Below are positions 50,561 through 58,942 of a DNA stretch of 64,000 nt, in pieces. This stretch comes from Kribbella sandramycini (GTDB lineage Bacteria > Actinomycetota > Actinomycetes > Propionibacteriales > Kribbellaceae). A program made the translations under genes and the position numbers. The DNA lies in NCBI RefSeq assembly GCF_013131805.1, contig NZ_JABJRC010000001.1:1178001-1242000 (forward strand), read 5' to 3'. Below the pieces are notes generated by a model that was not told where the DNA came from, searched no databases, and was given only the letters and a program-made list of their open reading frames with translations. How positions within the stretch are numbered: the first letter of the stretch is position 1; each line of letters opens with the position of its first letter.

Positions 50561-51742
50561 ATGCAGCGAGACTGGATCACGACCGCGATCGATCACCGGA
50601 TCGTCCGCGGCGCGATCGAGCTGGAACACACCCCGGCGGGCCTGCGTCCACGACGGCTTCCGGCCTGGGCCCGAGCCCAGAGCGACAGCCCGCATCTGGC
50701 GGCCGTCGAAGCGCAGCCGACCGGCGTGCGCCTGGAGTTCCGGACGTCGGCCACCTCGGTCGAGCTCGACATCCTGACGACCAGGCTGATGTACGCCGAT
50801 GCCCGCGGCCCGCTCCCCCACGGCGTCTACGACATCCTGGTGGACGGCGCACTCCGCGCACAGGCAACGGTGGCAGCCGGCAACGTTCTGGTACTGGATC
50901 GCAAGACCGGGGCCACAGAACTCACCCTGGGCCAGCAGGAGACCGTCCGTTACAACGGCCTGCCCGGCCGCGAGAAGGTCGTGGAGATCTGGTTGCCGCA
51001 CAACGAGAGCACCGAACTGCTTGCCTTACGCACCGATGCACCTACCACCCCGGTGCACGACGACGGCAGACGGGTCTGGATGCACCACGGCAGCTCCATC
51101 AGTCACGGACTGGACGCCTACAGCCCGACTGGCACCTGGCCCGCCGTCGCCGCGACCACAGGCGGAGTCGGCCTCATCAACACCTCCTTCGGCGACAACG
51201 CCTTGCTGGACCCGTTCACGGCCCGCACGATGCGCGACGTCTCAGCAGACCTGATCAGCATCAAGATCGGCGTCAATCTCGTCAATCGCGACCTGATCCG
51301 GAAGCGCGCCTTCGCCCCCGCGGTCCACGGCTTCCTCGACACGATCCGGGACGGCCATCCGACCGCTCCGTTGGTCGTGGCGTCGCCCATCCACTGTCCG
51401 ATCCATGAGGACCGGCCGGGCCCGACCGTCGTCGTCCCCGGCGAGAACAGATCATGGTGCGTGGCGACCGGCGTGGCCGCCGACGCCGAGAAACTGACCC
51501 TCGGCTGGATCCGGAACGCGCTCGAGAACATCGTCGGCGATCGAGCGAAGTCCGATCCCAACATCCACTACCTCGACGGCCGCCGCCTGTACGGCGAAGA
51601 CGACTACGCGATCCTTCCACTCCCGGACGAGCTGCGCCCCTCCCATGCGAGCCATCGCCAGATCGGACGACGATTCGCCGCCTGGGCCTTCAGCCCTGGC
51701 GGCGCATTCAGTCCCGTACCCGATTCGGAACCAGCAGGCTGA
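50561..51742 (+). CDS. SGNH/GDSL-type hydrolase with N-terminal beta-sandwich domain
   Basis: A 393-residue protein. Residues about 1-150 are a beta-rich domain (IVRGAIELEHTPAGLRPRRLPAW, VRLEFRTSATSVELDI). The hydrolase domain opens with WMHHGSSISHGLDA, where the serine after HHGS is the nucleophile, then INTSFGDNALLDPFTAR (Gly and Asn blocks), ISIKIGVNLVN, and the C-terminal SHASHRQIG with the catalytic His. No signal peptide. GGAGGA lies before the ATG. It is a paralog of the broken gene at 59758. The substrate (acyl ester) is not known. It overlaps the convergent MFS gene by 35 bp. Confidence 0.82.
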   Translation: MQRDWITTAIDHRIVRGAIELEHTPAGLRPRRLPAWARAQSDSPHLAAVEAQPTGVRLEFRTSATSVELDILTTRLMYADARGPLPHGVYDILVDGALRAQATVAAGNVLVLDRKTGATELTLGQQETVRYNGLPGREKVVEIWLPHNESTELLALRTDAPTTPVHDDGRRVWMHHGSSISHGLDAYSPTGTWPAVAATTGGVGLINTSFGDNALLDPFTARTMRDVSADLISIKIGVNLVNRDLIRKRAFAPAVHGFLDTIRDGHPTAPLVVASPIHCPIHEDRPGPTVVVPGENRSWCVATGVAADAEKLTLGWIRNALENIVGDRAKSDPNIHYLDGRRLYGEDDYAILPLPDELRPSHASHRQIGRRFAAWAFSPGGAFSPVPDSEPAG

Positions 51743-53099
51743 TTCCGACCGCCACGACACCGACCGCAGCCGCCGCCAGGTAGCCCCACCGGTAGCCGCT
51801 CTCGCTCGGCTGTCCCGCGGACGACATCTGCGCCGTGATGATCCCGCCGACCAGCGCGGAGCCGAGCGAGCCGCCGATCGTGCGGATGTTCGTGTTCACC
51901 CCGTTGGCGGCGCCGGTCTGCTGAGCCGGAACCGCGCCGACGATCACCGTCGACATGGTGGCGAACGCCGTACCGAACGCGGCCCCGAGCAGCGCCATCG
52001 CGAACAGCACCTGCCACCGATGATCATGCAGGACGGCGAGCATCGTCAGCGCGGCGACATTGAGCAGCGTCGCGCCGGCAAACATTCCGCGCGCTCCGAT
52101 CCGCGCCCCCAGCGGGGCCGCCGCCAGTCCCGAGCCGAACATCGTCACAGTCATCGGCAGGAGCAGCAGCCCTGCCTCACTGGCACTCGCTCCGAAGCCG
52201 TACCCCGCCGTCGGCGAGGCCTGCAGGAACGCCGGCAGGAAGGTGAAGACGCTGAACAACCCGACTCCCATCAGCAACGCGATCGCGTTGACGGTCCAGA
52301 CCGGTCGCCGCCGCATGAGGCGCGGGTCGATCAACGGACTGGCCGATCGGTTCTCCAGCCGGACCCAGGCGGCCGCGAGCACAACGGCCACCGCAAGCAG
52401 GCCGATCACTTGAGGCGACGCCCACCCCCAGCGTGCGCCTTGCGCCAGCGGGAGCAGGAGCCCGACCAGCCAGGCGGCAAGCAGCAGCGGGGCGAACCAG
52501 TTGATCGAACCCTCCTGCCGCGAAGGCGAGGGCGGGACGACGATCCACGCCGCGACGCCGACGATCGCCGTCAGGATCGCCGGAAGCCAGAACAGGGACC
52601 GGACGCCGAAGGCCACGACCAGTGGACCGGCCAGGACCAGCCCTACTCCGCCGCCGGCCGCGGAAACGGCCGCGGTAGCACTGATCGCGACGGCCACTCG
52701 TCGCGGCGGAGTCTCGTCGCGGACGATCGCGAACGCCAGCGGCAGAACTCCGGCGCCGGCGCCCTGCAGCACGCGACCGACGATCATCTGACCGACGCCC
52801 GCGGCCGTCGCGGCGACGAGCGAGCCGACGATCAGCACTCCCAGCGCGAACCGGAGCAGCCGATCCTTCCCGTAGCGATCACCCAGCCGGCCCACGATCG
52901 GCGTCAGGATCGACGCCGCCAGCAGATACGCCGTCATCAGCCAGGTGATCATGCTCTGCGTGGCGCCCAGCTCCGCCTGCAACTGGGGAAGCACCGGATT
53001 CACCAGCGACTGCGGCAGCGAGAACGAGAAGAAGACGACCGCCAAGACAACCGCGAGAACCATACGATGACCGGTCCGGGATCTCAGGAGCAGTGACAT
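51708..53099 (-). CDS. MFS transporter, DHA2-like efflux type
   Basis: A 463-residue protein with about 14 hydrophobic segments: FSLPQSLVNPVLPQLQAELGATQSMITWLMTAYLLAASILTPIVGRLGDRYGKDRLLR starts it, with motif A at GRLGDRYGKDRLL. It is of the proton-driven multidrug exporter type. Operator site 6 lies about 80 bp upstream and operator pair 8 further out, so both the TTAA- and TGAAATTTCA-type regulators could control it. Confidence 0.87.
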   Translation of the reverse strand: MSLLLRSRTGHRMVLAVVLAVVFFSFSLPQSLVNPVLPQLQAELGATQSMITWLMTAYLLAASILTPIVGRLGDRYGKDRLLRFALGVLIVGSLVAATAAGVGQMIVGRVLQGAGAGVLPLAFAIVRDETPPRRVAVAISATAAVSAAGGGVGLVLAGPLVVAFGVRSLFWLPAILTAIVGVAAWIVVPPSPSRQEGSINWFAPLLLAAWLVGLLLPLAQGARWGWASPQVIGLLAVAVVLAAAWVRLENRSASPLIDPRLMRRRPVWTVNAIALLMGVGLFSVFTFLPAFLQASPTAGYGFGASASEAGLLLLPMTVTMFGSGLAAAPLGARIGARGMFAGATLLNVAALTMLAVLHDHRWQVLFAMALLGAAFGTAFATMSTVIVGAVPAQQTGAANGVNTNIRTIGGSLGSALVGGIITAQMSSAGQPSESGYRWGYLAAAAVGVVAVGISLLVPNRVRD

Positions 53100-53176
53100 G
53101 AGCGCCTTCTCGACGAGGTCGGACAGAGACAGGGCGGGCAGTTCCGGAATCCGGCCGCAAGCAACAAGGAGCCCAG

Positions 53177-53194
53177 TTAAAGCATGTGCTTTAT
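53177..53194. promoter_or_regulatory. TTAA-type palindromic operator, site 6
   Basis: TTAAAGCATGTGCTTTAT, one mismatch from perfect symmetry, 78 bp upstream of the minus-strand MFS start. Confidence 0.75.
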
Positions 53195-53222
53195 CATCAA
53201 CCTCACATCTTGCGGCATTGAT

Positions 53223-53273
53223 TGAAGTTTCAGCGTCAGACGGTCTACCGTAGCAGTGGGCGCTGAATTTTCA
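53223..53273. promoter_or_regulatory. paired TGAAATTTCA operator, pair 8
   Basis: TGAAGTTTCA (53223-53232) and TGAATTTTCA (53264-53273), centres 41 bp apart. TTGAAG and a TCTACC/TACCGT -10-like region lie 16-18 bp apart between them. It faces the secreted-protein gene and is 28 bp from site 6. Confidence 0.78.
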
Positions 53274-53341
53274 ATCACCTCGGCGCGTGCGGAGACTCAC
53301 GCGCCAGGCCCGATTGCCGCCCCAACCCTTCGGAGGACCCC

Positions 53342-53680
53342 ATGTTCAAAGTCGCTCTCACCGCGCTCGCGACCCTCGCCGCCGCGACCGTGACTGCCGT
53401 TCCCGCATCTGCCGCCGGACAGGCGAACGCCACCGGCTGCGGGCTCGGCCTGGCCTGCTTCTACGACACCGTGTGGGCCAACACCAAGCCCGCGAACTAC
53501 CCGAACCCGGGCAGCAACTGCACAGCCTTGCCGTTCGTCGCGAAGGCCCTCATCAACGGGACCGACCGGCCGATCGCCCTGTACGGCGACACCAACTGCA
53601 CTCACCTGTTGCTCGTCGAGCCGGCCAGGAACTTCCACAGCTACCCGTCCCACAGTGTCCGCGCCTTCCGAGCTCAGTAG
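53342..53680 (+). CDS. secreted cysteine-containing protein, hypothetical
   Basis: A 112-residue protein with a Sec signal (VALTALATLAAATVTAVPASA) and a mature part of about 88 residues with five or so cysteines (GCGLGLACFYDTVW, NCTALPF, NCTHLLL). The order CGL..ACFYD resembles actinobacterial peptidase-inhibitor-like exported proteins (I36 group), though that is tentative. GGAGG precedes the ATG. Its 3' end overlaps the next membrane-protein gene by 26 bp. Confidence 0.65.
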   Translation: MFKVALTALATLAAATVTAVPASAAGQANATGCGLGLACFYDTVWANTKPANYPNPGSNCTALPFVAKALINGTDRPIALYGDTNCTHLLLVEPARNFHSYPSHSVRAFRAQ

Positions 53681-54365
53681 CGAGTTACGACGTCCGCGCG
53701 CCGGCTCCTCCGGAGTCCGGCGCCGGCCGTCGCCGGGGCAGCTCTGGTCCACGGCGACCGCCTCCGTCGTTCTCGTCGGCACCATCCTGGCGCTCATCGT
53801 CGCCGCCGGTCACGAAGACCCCAACTTCTACCCTGCGAACCCGGAACGAGTTCTCAACGCGTTCGCCTACTACACCCTGCAGGCGAATCTGCTGCTCGGT
53901 GTCACGGCAGCACTTCTGGCAATCCGCCCGCAGCGCCGCTCACCGCTCTTCCACGCTTTGCGGCTGCACAGCATGACCGGACTGGTCGTCACCTGCTTGG
54001 TCTATCACCTGATACTCGCGGGACAGTTCGAGCTTTCCCCCAGGGCACAGCTCGCCGACATCGTCCTGCACACAGTCACGCCGATCATGGCTGCAATCGA
54101 CTGGCTCCTGTTCCGCCCACGCGGACAGATCGGCGTCCGCATCGCAGGCTGGTCCCTGGTCTTTCCACTCGCGTGGCTCGCGTTCACCCTGGCCCGCGGG
54201 CCGGCCACCGGGTTCTACCCATACACCTTCATCAACGTCGACCAGCACGGGCTGGCGCGAGTACTCCTGAACTGCCTGCTCGTCGCGGCTCTGTTCGGGT
54301 CTCTGGCCTTCGGCGCCGCCTGGACGGACCGCCGGCGTCCTCGTGGACGCCATGCAGGGCACTGA
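53655..54365 (+). CDS. Pr6Pr family integral membrane protein
   Basis: A 236-residue protein with about six membrane helices. AFAYYTLQANLLLGVTAALLA, MTGLVVTCLVYHLILAGQFEL, ADIVLHTVTPIMAAIDWLLF and GPATGFYPYTFINVDQHG are features of the Pr6Pr family (fits FAR-17-like) of bacterial membrane proteins. The GTG start lies inside the preceding gene. Function of the family is not established. Same direction as the MpaB-like gene 26 bp downstream. Confidence 0.8.
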   Translation: MSAPSELSSELRRPRAGSSGVRRRPSPGQLWSTATASVVLVGTILALIVAAGHEDPNFYPANPERVLNAFAYYTLQANLLLGVTAALLAIRPQRRSPLFHALRLHSMTGLVVTCLVYHLILAGQFELSPRAQLADIVLHTVTPIMAAIDWLLFRPRGQIGVRIAGWSLVFPLAWLAFTLARGPATGFYPYTFINVDQHGLARVLLNCLLVAALFGSLAFGAAWTDRRRPRGRHAGH

Positions 54366-54391
54366 TCCCTGACCACACGAGAGGCTTGCTT

Positions 54392-55201
54392 GTGACAGCT
54401 CAGCAACCGGCGCTCCGCGACGTCGTCCTCGGAGCAGCGCTGCTGGCCGGTAGCGCGAACGTCATCATGCAGCTGTCCAGGACAGGAGTCGGGCGCGGCG
54501 TCGTCGAAAGCAAGGTCACCAGCAGCGGCCTGTTCCGGCACCCGTTCCGCCGCGCCCGCACCACCCTCACCTACCTCGCCGTCGCGACCATGGGCACCGA
54601 CGCCGACCGCGTCACCTACCGCCGGATCGTCAACAAGGCCCACGCGCAGGTTCGCTCCACGGCCGGCAGCCCGGTCGCCTACAGCGCCTTCGACCCCAAC
54701 CTGCAGCTCTGGGTCGCAGCCTGTCTCTACAAGGGTTTCGAGGACACCCAACGAGCCTTCCTCCACAGCCGGCCCGAACGCCACTACCAGGAGGCGGCCA
54801 TCTTCGGCACCATGCTGCAGGTCCGCCCGGACATGTGGCCGGCCGACCGCGCCGCCTTCGAGGCCTACTGGAACGAGGCAATCAGCGAACTACGCCTCGA
54901 CGACGAAGTCCGCCGCTACCTGACAGCCATCATCGACCTGGAGTTCCTCCCACCGTGGATCGGCCGGCCGTTCCGGCGCTTCCACCGGTTCATGACCACA
55001 GGCTTCCTCACCGAACCCTTCCGGGAACAGATGGGACTGCGATGGACGCCGTCCGACCAGCGCCGCTTCGATGCGTTGGTTCGCGGTATCGGATCGGTCG
55101 TACGACGCCTCCCAGCTCGGCTTCGGCGTTTCCCCTACAACCTCTGCCTGTGGGATCTACGCCGCCGGCCAGGTCTACGCACCGCGGTAGCGCACCAATG
55201 A
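54392..55201 (+). CDS. oxygenase MpaB family (DUF2236) protein
   Basis: A 269-residue DUF2236 protein. GVVESKVTSSGLFRHPFRRARTTLTYLAVATMGTDADR and AYSAFDPNLQLWVAACLYKGFED match the family; the conserved R, H and D/E residues that bind haem in the latex-clearing protein Lcp and in MpaB lie in these blocks. MpaB in fungi cleaves a farnesyl side chain oxidatively. GTG 54392 has GAGAGG upstream. Third gene of the 53342-55201 transcript. Confidence 0.82.
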   Translation: MTAQQPALRDVVLGAALLAGSANVIMQLSRTGVGRGVVESKVTSSGLFRHPFRRARTTLTYLAVATMGTDADRVTYRRIVNKAHAQVRSTAGSPVAYSAFDPNLQLWVAACLYKGFEDTQRAFLHSRPERHYQEAAIFGTMLQVRPDMWPADRAAFEAYWNEAISELRLDDEVRRYLTAIIDLEFLPPWIGRPFRRFHRFMTTGFLTEPFREQMGLRWTPSDQRRFDALVRGIGSVVRRLPARLRRFPYNLCLWDLRRRPGLRTAVAHQ

Positions 55202-55311
55202 GTCACCGACCTGCTGCTCGCCTTCGGTGACCGAGTGTCCTGACCGGCATCGGGCCGGGTGGGACATACTCGACCTGTCCGAACTCGATCCGACCAGCCG
55301 GCTGAGGTGAA

Positions 55312-55902
55312 ATGAGCCCGGAGCTCGCCCAGGAGTCCCTCGACCTGGCCAAACTGCCCAAGGGGCAGCGCGAACGACGCCGTCGCATCGTCGACGCGGC
55401 GGTCCGCGCGCTGTCCGGGCAGGACTATCACGCGGTCCAGATCAAGGACATCGCCGAGGACGCCGGGGTCGCCCTGGGAACGCTGTACCGATACTTCTCC
55501 TCGAAGGACCACCTCTACGCCGCGGCCGTCGCGGAGTGGGGGCGGTCACTCGAGAACCGGGCTGCCGAATGGCCGTCGCCAGGTCTCGACCGGCTGCGCC
55601 GGAAATGCGCGCTGACTCTTGAGGAGTTCCGGTCCTTCCCGGAGCTGCATCGGGTGTATCAGGCGCTGAGCACGAGCACCGAGGCATCCGTCCGGGCGCT
55701 GGCCGCCGCCACCGCGGACGCGGGTCACCGATGGCTGGCCGAAGACCTCGACTTCGACGGCACCGAAGCCGCCCACGATCACAGCAGGATCATCTGGGGT
55801 GTCATCGCGGTTGCCGTCCAGGAGGATGTCGACGACGGCGACCGCATCCTCGACCGTTGCCTCCGGATGATCGAGGCAACGACCGGGAGCGGCGCAGCCT
55901 AG
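55312..55902 (+). CDS. TetR family regulator (TetR-3)
   Basis: A 196-residue TetR protein: GQRERRRRIVDAAVRALSGQDYHAVQIKDIAEDAGVALGTLYRYFSSKDHLYAAAV in separated blocks is the helix-turn-helix. The layout (VALGTLYRYFSSKDHLY) is KstR-like, and the C-terminal domain differs from the other TetR proteins here. GAGGTG precedes the ATG. It is convergent with MarR-2 (4-bp overlap). No palindrome from the families listed lies just upstream, so its own target is not evident. Confidence 0.85.
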   Translation: MSPELAQESLDLAKLPKGQRERRRRIVDAAVRALSGQDYHAVQIKDIAEDAGVALGTLYRYFSSKDHLYAAAVAEWGRSLENRAAEWPSPGLDRLRRKCALTLEEFRSFPELHRVYQALSTSTEASVRALAAATADAGHRWLAEDLDFDGTEAAHDHSRIIWGVIAVAVQEDVDDGDRILDRCLRMIEATTGSGAA

Positions 55903-56384
55903 GTCGGGCCCAGCACCTCGAGTTTGCGCGGATCGGCGACGCCGGCCAGCAACGAGTCGCTGATCTCGCGCAGCGATCGCTGTTGCTCCGGGGTCAACCG
56001 GTCGAACACGAGCGCCCGGACCTGCCCGACATGCTCGGGCGCAGCTCGGCGTACCAGCTCCATCCCTTCGTCGGTCAGCTGCGCCATCCGCGCCCGGCCG
56101 TCACTTTCGACCGGGATGTTGCGGACCAAACCGTCCCGCGCCAGGCGCGCCACCGCGTGGCTCAGCCTGCTGCGATCGAAGGCGCACCCGGACGCCAGAT
56201 CACACATCCGGATCGCGCGCTCCGGCGCCTCCGACAACCGCGAGAGGATGTCGTAATAGGCGAACGAGAGATCGGCGTCCTGCTTCAGCTCCCGCTCGAT
56301 GCGATCCAGCAGCAGCCGGCTGCCCAGCAGGAAGCTGCGCCAGGTCTGCCCTTCCTCCTCATCCAGCCACCTCGGCTCTTCCAT
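55899..56384 (-). CDS. MarR family transcriptional regulator (MarR-2)
   Basis: A 161-residue paralog of MarR-1: RWLDEEEGQTWRSFLLGSR, SFAYYDILSRLSEAP and the recognition helix FDRSRLSHAVARLARDGLVRN. Cys61 and Cys67 lie beside the recognition helix; only Cys67 is shared with MarR-1. The identical FDRSRLSH helix implies the same DNA target. Operator pair 9 lies 15 bp upstream of its start, suggesting autorepression. Confidence 0.9.
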   Translation of the reverse strand: MEEPRWLDEEEGQTWRSFLLGSRLLLDRIERELKQDADLSFAYYDILSRLSEAPERAIRMCDLASGCAFDRSRLSHAVARLARDGLVRNIPVESDGRARMAQLTDEGMELVRRAAPEHVGQVRALVFDRLTPEQQRSLREISDSLLAGVADPRKLEVLGPT

Positions 56385-56398
56385 GTCGTCCCCTTGAT

Positions 56399-56446
56399 TG
56401 AAATTTCAGCACTCCTTGACAGCATAGCAAGTATGCTGAAATTTCA
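56399..56446. promoter_or_regulatory. paired TGAAATTTCA operator, pair 9 (MarR-2 promoter)
   Basis: Perfect palindromes at 56399-56408 and 56437-56446, centres 38 bp apart, with GCTG/CAGC inner flanks. On the minus strand TTGAAA is followed after 15 bp by TATGCT, a promoter for the MarR-2 gene. Confidence 0.84.
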
Positions 56447-56451
56447 ACCGA

Positions 56452-57075
56452 TCAGTTGAGGGCGCTCGGGGCCGACAACATGCCGGCTACCGCATCGACC
56501 AGAAATGTGCCACAACGGCCCCAGTCGCCGGCGGCCACACCTCGCTCCAAGCGTCCCTCGAACTCGGCGCAGGCACTGGTCACCGTCGCACCGACCAGCC
56601 GCCTCCGATGCCGGAGGACATGTGCATCGACCGCTGGGATCAATCCCTCCAGCAAAGCGCGACCGAACTCCTCGACACCAGGCGCCCCGTTCGCCTCGGC
56701 GTACAACTCGGCCCGCCACTGCGGATCCGACGCCATCGCGAGCAAGAAGCGCGCATAGTGCGTCGGCGCCGGCTCCGCGGCCAGATGTTCGACCAGGGGC
56801 CTGATCATCAACTCGACATGCCCGCGCAGGTCGACGGGCGCCCGCTCGGCCAGCATCCGCGCGCCAATGGCCCGGGTCCGGTCGGTGTGATACTGCAGCA
56901 CCGCCAGCACCAGATCGCGTTTCCCACCGAAGTAGTAGCCGACAACCGAGTTGTTCGACTCCCCGGCCACCTCGGCCACCCGGCGCGCCGACACCGACGT
57001 GATCCCCTCGAGCGCGAACAAGCGCTCGGCCGTCGCCCGAACCACATCCTTCGTCGACACGGCATCCGCCACCAT
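56452..57075 (-). CDS. TetR family regulator (TetR-4)
   Basis: A 207-residue TetR protein: STKDVVRATAERLFALEGI, SARRVAEVAGESNNSVVGYYFGGKRDLVLAVL. It is highly similar along its whole length to TetR-5 at 61803, sharing NNSVVxYYFGGKRDLV, EPAPTxYARFLLA and SDPQWR. Operator site 7 is 82 bp upstream of the chosen ATG. The pair TetR-4/TetR-5 is the best candidate for the regulators of the TTAA-type sites. In-frame start 57138 is also possible. Confidence 0.87.
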   Translation of the reverse strand: MVADAVSTKDVVRATAERLFALEGITSVSARRVAEVAGESNNSVVGYYFGGKRDLVLAVLQYHTDRTRAIGARMLAERAPVDLRGHVELMIRPLVEHLAAEPAPTHYARFLLAMASDPQWRAELYAEANGAPGVEEFGRALLEGLIPAVDAHVLRHRRRLVGATVTSACAEFEGRLERGVAAGDWGRCGTFLVDAVAGMLSAPSALN

Positions 57076-57156
57076 GCACCCCCACTCAACCGACGACCAC
57101 TGTCCATCATGTTCCATCAGAATTCCAACATTTACCATCGCGACACATTTGCAATC

Positions 57157-57174
57157 TTAAAACAGTCGCTTTAC
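57157..57174. promoter_or_regulatory. TTAA-type palindromic operator, site 7
   Basis: TTAAAACAGTCGCTTTAC, upstream of TetR-4. Consistent with autoregulation. Confidence 0.68.
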
Positions 57175-57179
57175 TATAT

Positions 57180-57660
57180 TGCCGCTCCAGTGCAGCACCT
57201 TCGCACCGGAACACCGCCCCGGCCCGGCCCTCGACACAGGCCCGGCGACGGGCTCTGTCGGCTCTGCGCGGGACACCAACCGCCGCGGGGTCCGCACCAC
57301 GGCGTCACACCTGGGCAGCCGGTCAGATCTTCGTCCCGATCTGGCCGGCAACTAACCCCAGGCCCGCGCAGACTCCGATCGGTAGAACCGCATCCGGTGC
57401 GACGACCGAAGCCGTCCTTGATCACGACAGCCTTGCCCAGGCCCGTCTGGAGAACGGCCCAGTAGAGCAGTAGGTTGTAGCTGGTCGTTAAGATTCGACT
57501 TCGGCGAGCGCTCCTTCGAAGCTCAGCACCCGCGTCCTCTCGAGACCAGGTCCATCGGCCTGCTTCAACAGCCGGGACTGCGACGGTACGGGGAGTCCGC
57601 CCCACACCGCCACAGCCCCGGGCTTTCCGGCCGACCGCGCTCGTCGACCTGCTCAGGAGC
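57180..57660. other. about 480 bp without a recognisable gene
   Basis: Between TetR-4 and the second protease. Open frames of up to 143 codons exist on the minus strand but show no family pattern, no ribosome site and a composition like neighbouring shadow frames. No repeat or hairpin of note was seen; it may be decayed coding DNA. Confidence 0.5.
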
Positions 57661-57666
57661 TAACCG

Positions 57667-58869
57667 TCAGCCGTAGCTGATCGGTTCGATGCCCCCGAAG
57701 TCTCGCCGGGCGGTGGCGAGATCCTGGAAGCGGATGAAGCTCGGATAGTCGATGTTGACGTGCGTCAGGGTGCCGAGGCCCAGCAAGCCGTTACAGCAGA
57801 TGCTGTAGACAGGACCGCCGCTGTCGCCCGCGAAGGCCCCCCTCAGCCCGCTGCGCTGCCGCGCCTCGACCTGGCGGTCGGCCGTCGTCCGGAACCGAGT
57901 GACCTCGATGTTGCACCTGGCGCCGCCGTTCTGCCGCGCCATCATGTAGCCGGACTGGCAGACGTACTGGCCGACGAAGACGTTCTCCCGGCGGATGACC
58001 CGCGCCAGCGGACCGCCGTGCTCGGAGCCGGTGTACACCGTGTTCGACACCCGGTTCGTCGGGATCAAGGCGATATCATGCGTATGGTGCCGGGGCCCCA
58101 TGTGCCCGATGAACCTGGAGCCCGTGCCGTTGTAGAAGGACTCCCCGTTGATGTTGCCGGCGCAGTGGGACGCCGTCAGGATGTACTGGGCACCCGCGGG
58201 GTTGATCACCCCGAAGCCGGAGGTACAGCTGTTTCCGCGGTTGCCGTTGTAGATCTGGGCGCCTCCGGACCACGGAACGAAGTCGTCTCGGCGACTCGCC
58301 GCGACGAATCGGCCCTCATCGACCAACGTGATCGGTACCCCGACATTCGGCACCGCGACGCGTCGGTTGGCCGGCGACGAAACCTCCAAGCCGCTTCCGT
58401 CGGGGATCATCCTGATGCCGTACAGGTCATCGGGATCACCCGGCCAGGCCGCTTCGATCTTCGCCGACGCGGCCCGCAGCTCGACGATCGAGTACGCCGC
58501 CGGATGGATCCTGACCGGCGCCGACGCCCGCTCGACCACCTCGCTCAGCAGCGGCGACACCGCACCCTTCCAGTAGACGTCGACATGCGCTTCGCGCAGC
58601 ACGATCCCCGAGTAATGCGCTGCGCCCACCTCCTCGACGGCGTCCTGGACAAGGTTGGCGGCGGCAACCAAAGGCACCTGCCGCTCCATCGCCGCGCGCT
58701 CTTCGGCCGTCGCGCCACCCAGCTCCTCGGCACCGGCGCTTCCGGCGGCACTCCCCGCCGCCGCCGGCGTCGCCTGTACTCCCAGCCCGGCGTATCCACT
58801 CGCGACGACCAGCACCGCGGCCAACGCGACGAACTTCCTTCTGAACACAAACCTCCCCTTTCCCATCAT
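57667..58869 (-). CDS. secreted S1-family serine protease, copy 2
   Basis: A 400-residue preproprotein. Signal peptide FVALAAVLVVASGYAGLG, then a pro-region with MERQVPLVAAANLVQDAVEE and VDVYWKGAV as in copy 1. The triad is His in LTASHC, Asp in HDIALI and Ser in GDSGGPVYSICC. The whole layout matches the gene at 48131, so the two come from one duplication. It diverges from the methyltransferase gene with operator site 8 between. Confidence 0.88.
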   Translation of the reverse strand: MMGKGRFVFRRKFVALAAVLVVASGYAGLGVQATPAAAGSAAGSAGAEELGGATAEERAAMERQVPLVAAANLVQDAVEEVGAAHYSGIVLREAHVDVYWKGAVSPLLSEVVERASAPVRIHPAAYSIVELRAASAKIEAAWPGDPDDLYGIRMIPDGSGLEVSSPANRRVAVPNVGVPITLVDEGRFVAASRRDDFVPWSGGAQIYNGNRGNSCTSGFGVINPAGAQYILTASHCAGNINGESFYNGTGSRFIGHMGPRHHTHDIALIPTNRVSNTVYTGSEHGGPLARVIRRENVFVGQYVCQSGYMMARQNGGARCNIEVTRFRTTADRQVEARQRSGLRGAFAGDSGGPVYSICCNGLLGLGTLTHVNIDYPSFIRFQDLATARRDFGGIEPISYG

Positions 58870-58879
58870 TTGGAATAGA

Positions 58880-58897
58880 TTAACGCACGTGCTTTAC
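58880..58897. promoter_or_regulatory. TTAA-type palindromic operator, site 8
   Basis: TTAACGCACGTGCTTTAC, 11 bp from the protease start and 46 bp from the methyltransferase start, so placed to control both divergent genes. Confidence 0.75.
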
Positions 58898-58942
58898 TCA
58901 TTTTGCCGCACCGAGGGGGTTTGAGACGAACAGGAGATCGGC

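Noticed and set aside
51645..53096. 483-codon plus-strand frame
   Set aside because: Exact antisense of the MFS transporter gene; Arg/Gln/Asp-rich with no hydrophobic segments.
7185..56446. TGAAATTTCA repeats as a CRISPR array or mobile-element ends
   Set aside because: Repeats are 10 bp, occur in pairs at gene starts with kilobases between, and have no spacers, cas genes, transposase or target duplications.
57174..57605. 143-codon minus-strand frame in the gap before protease copy 2
   Set aside because: No start with a ribosome site, no family pattern and overlaps operator site 7 at its end.
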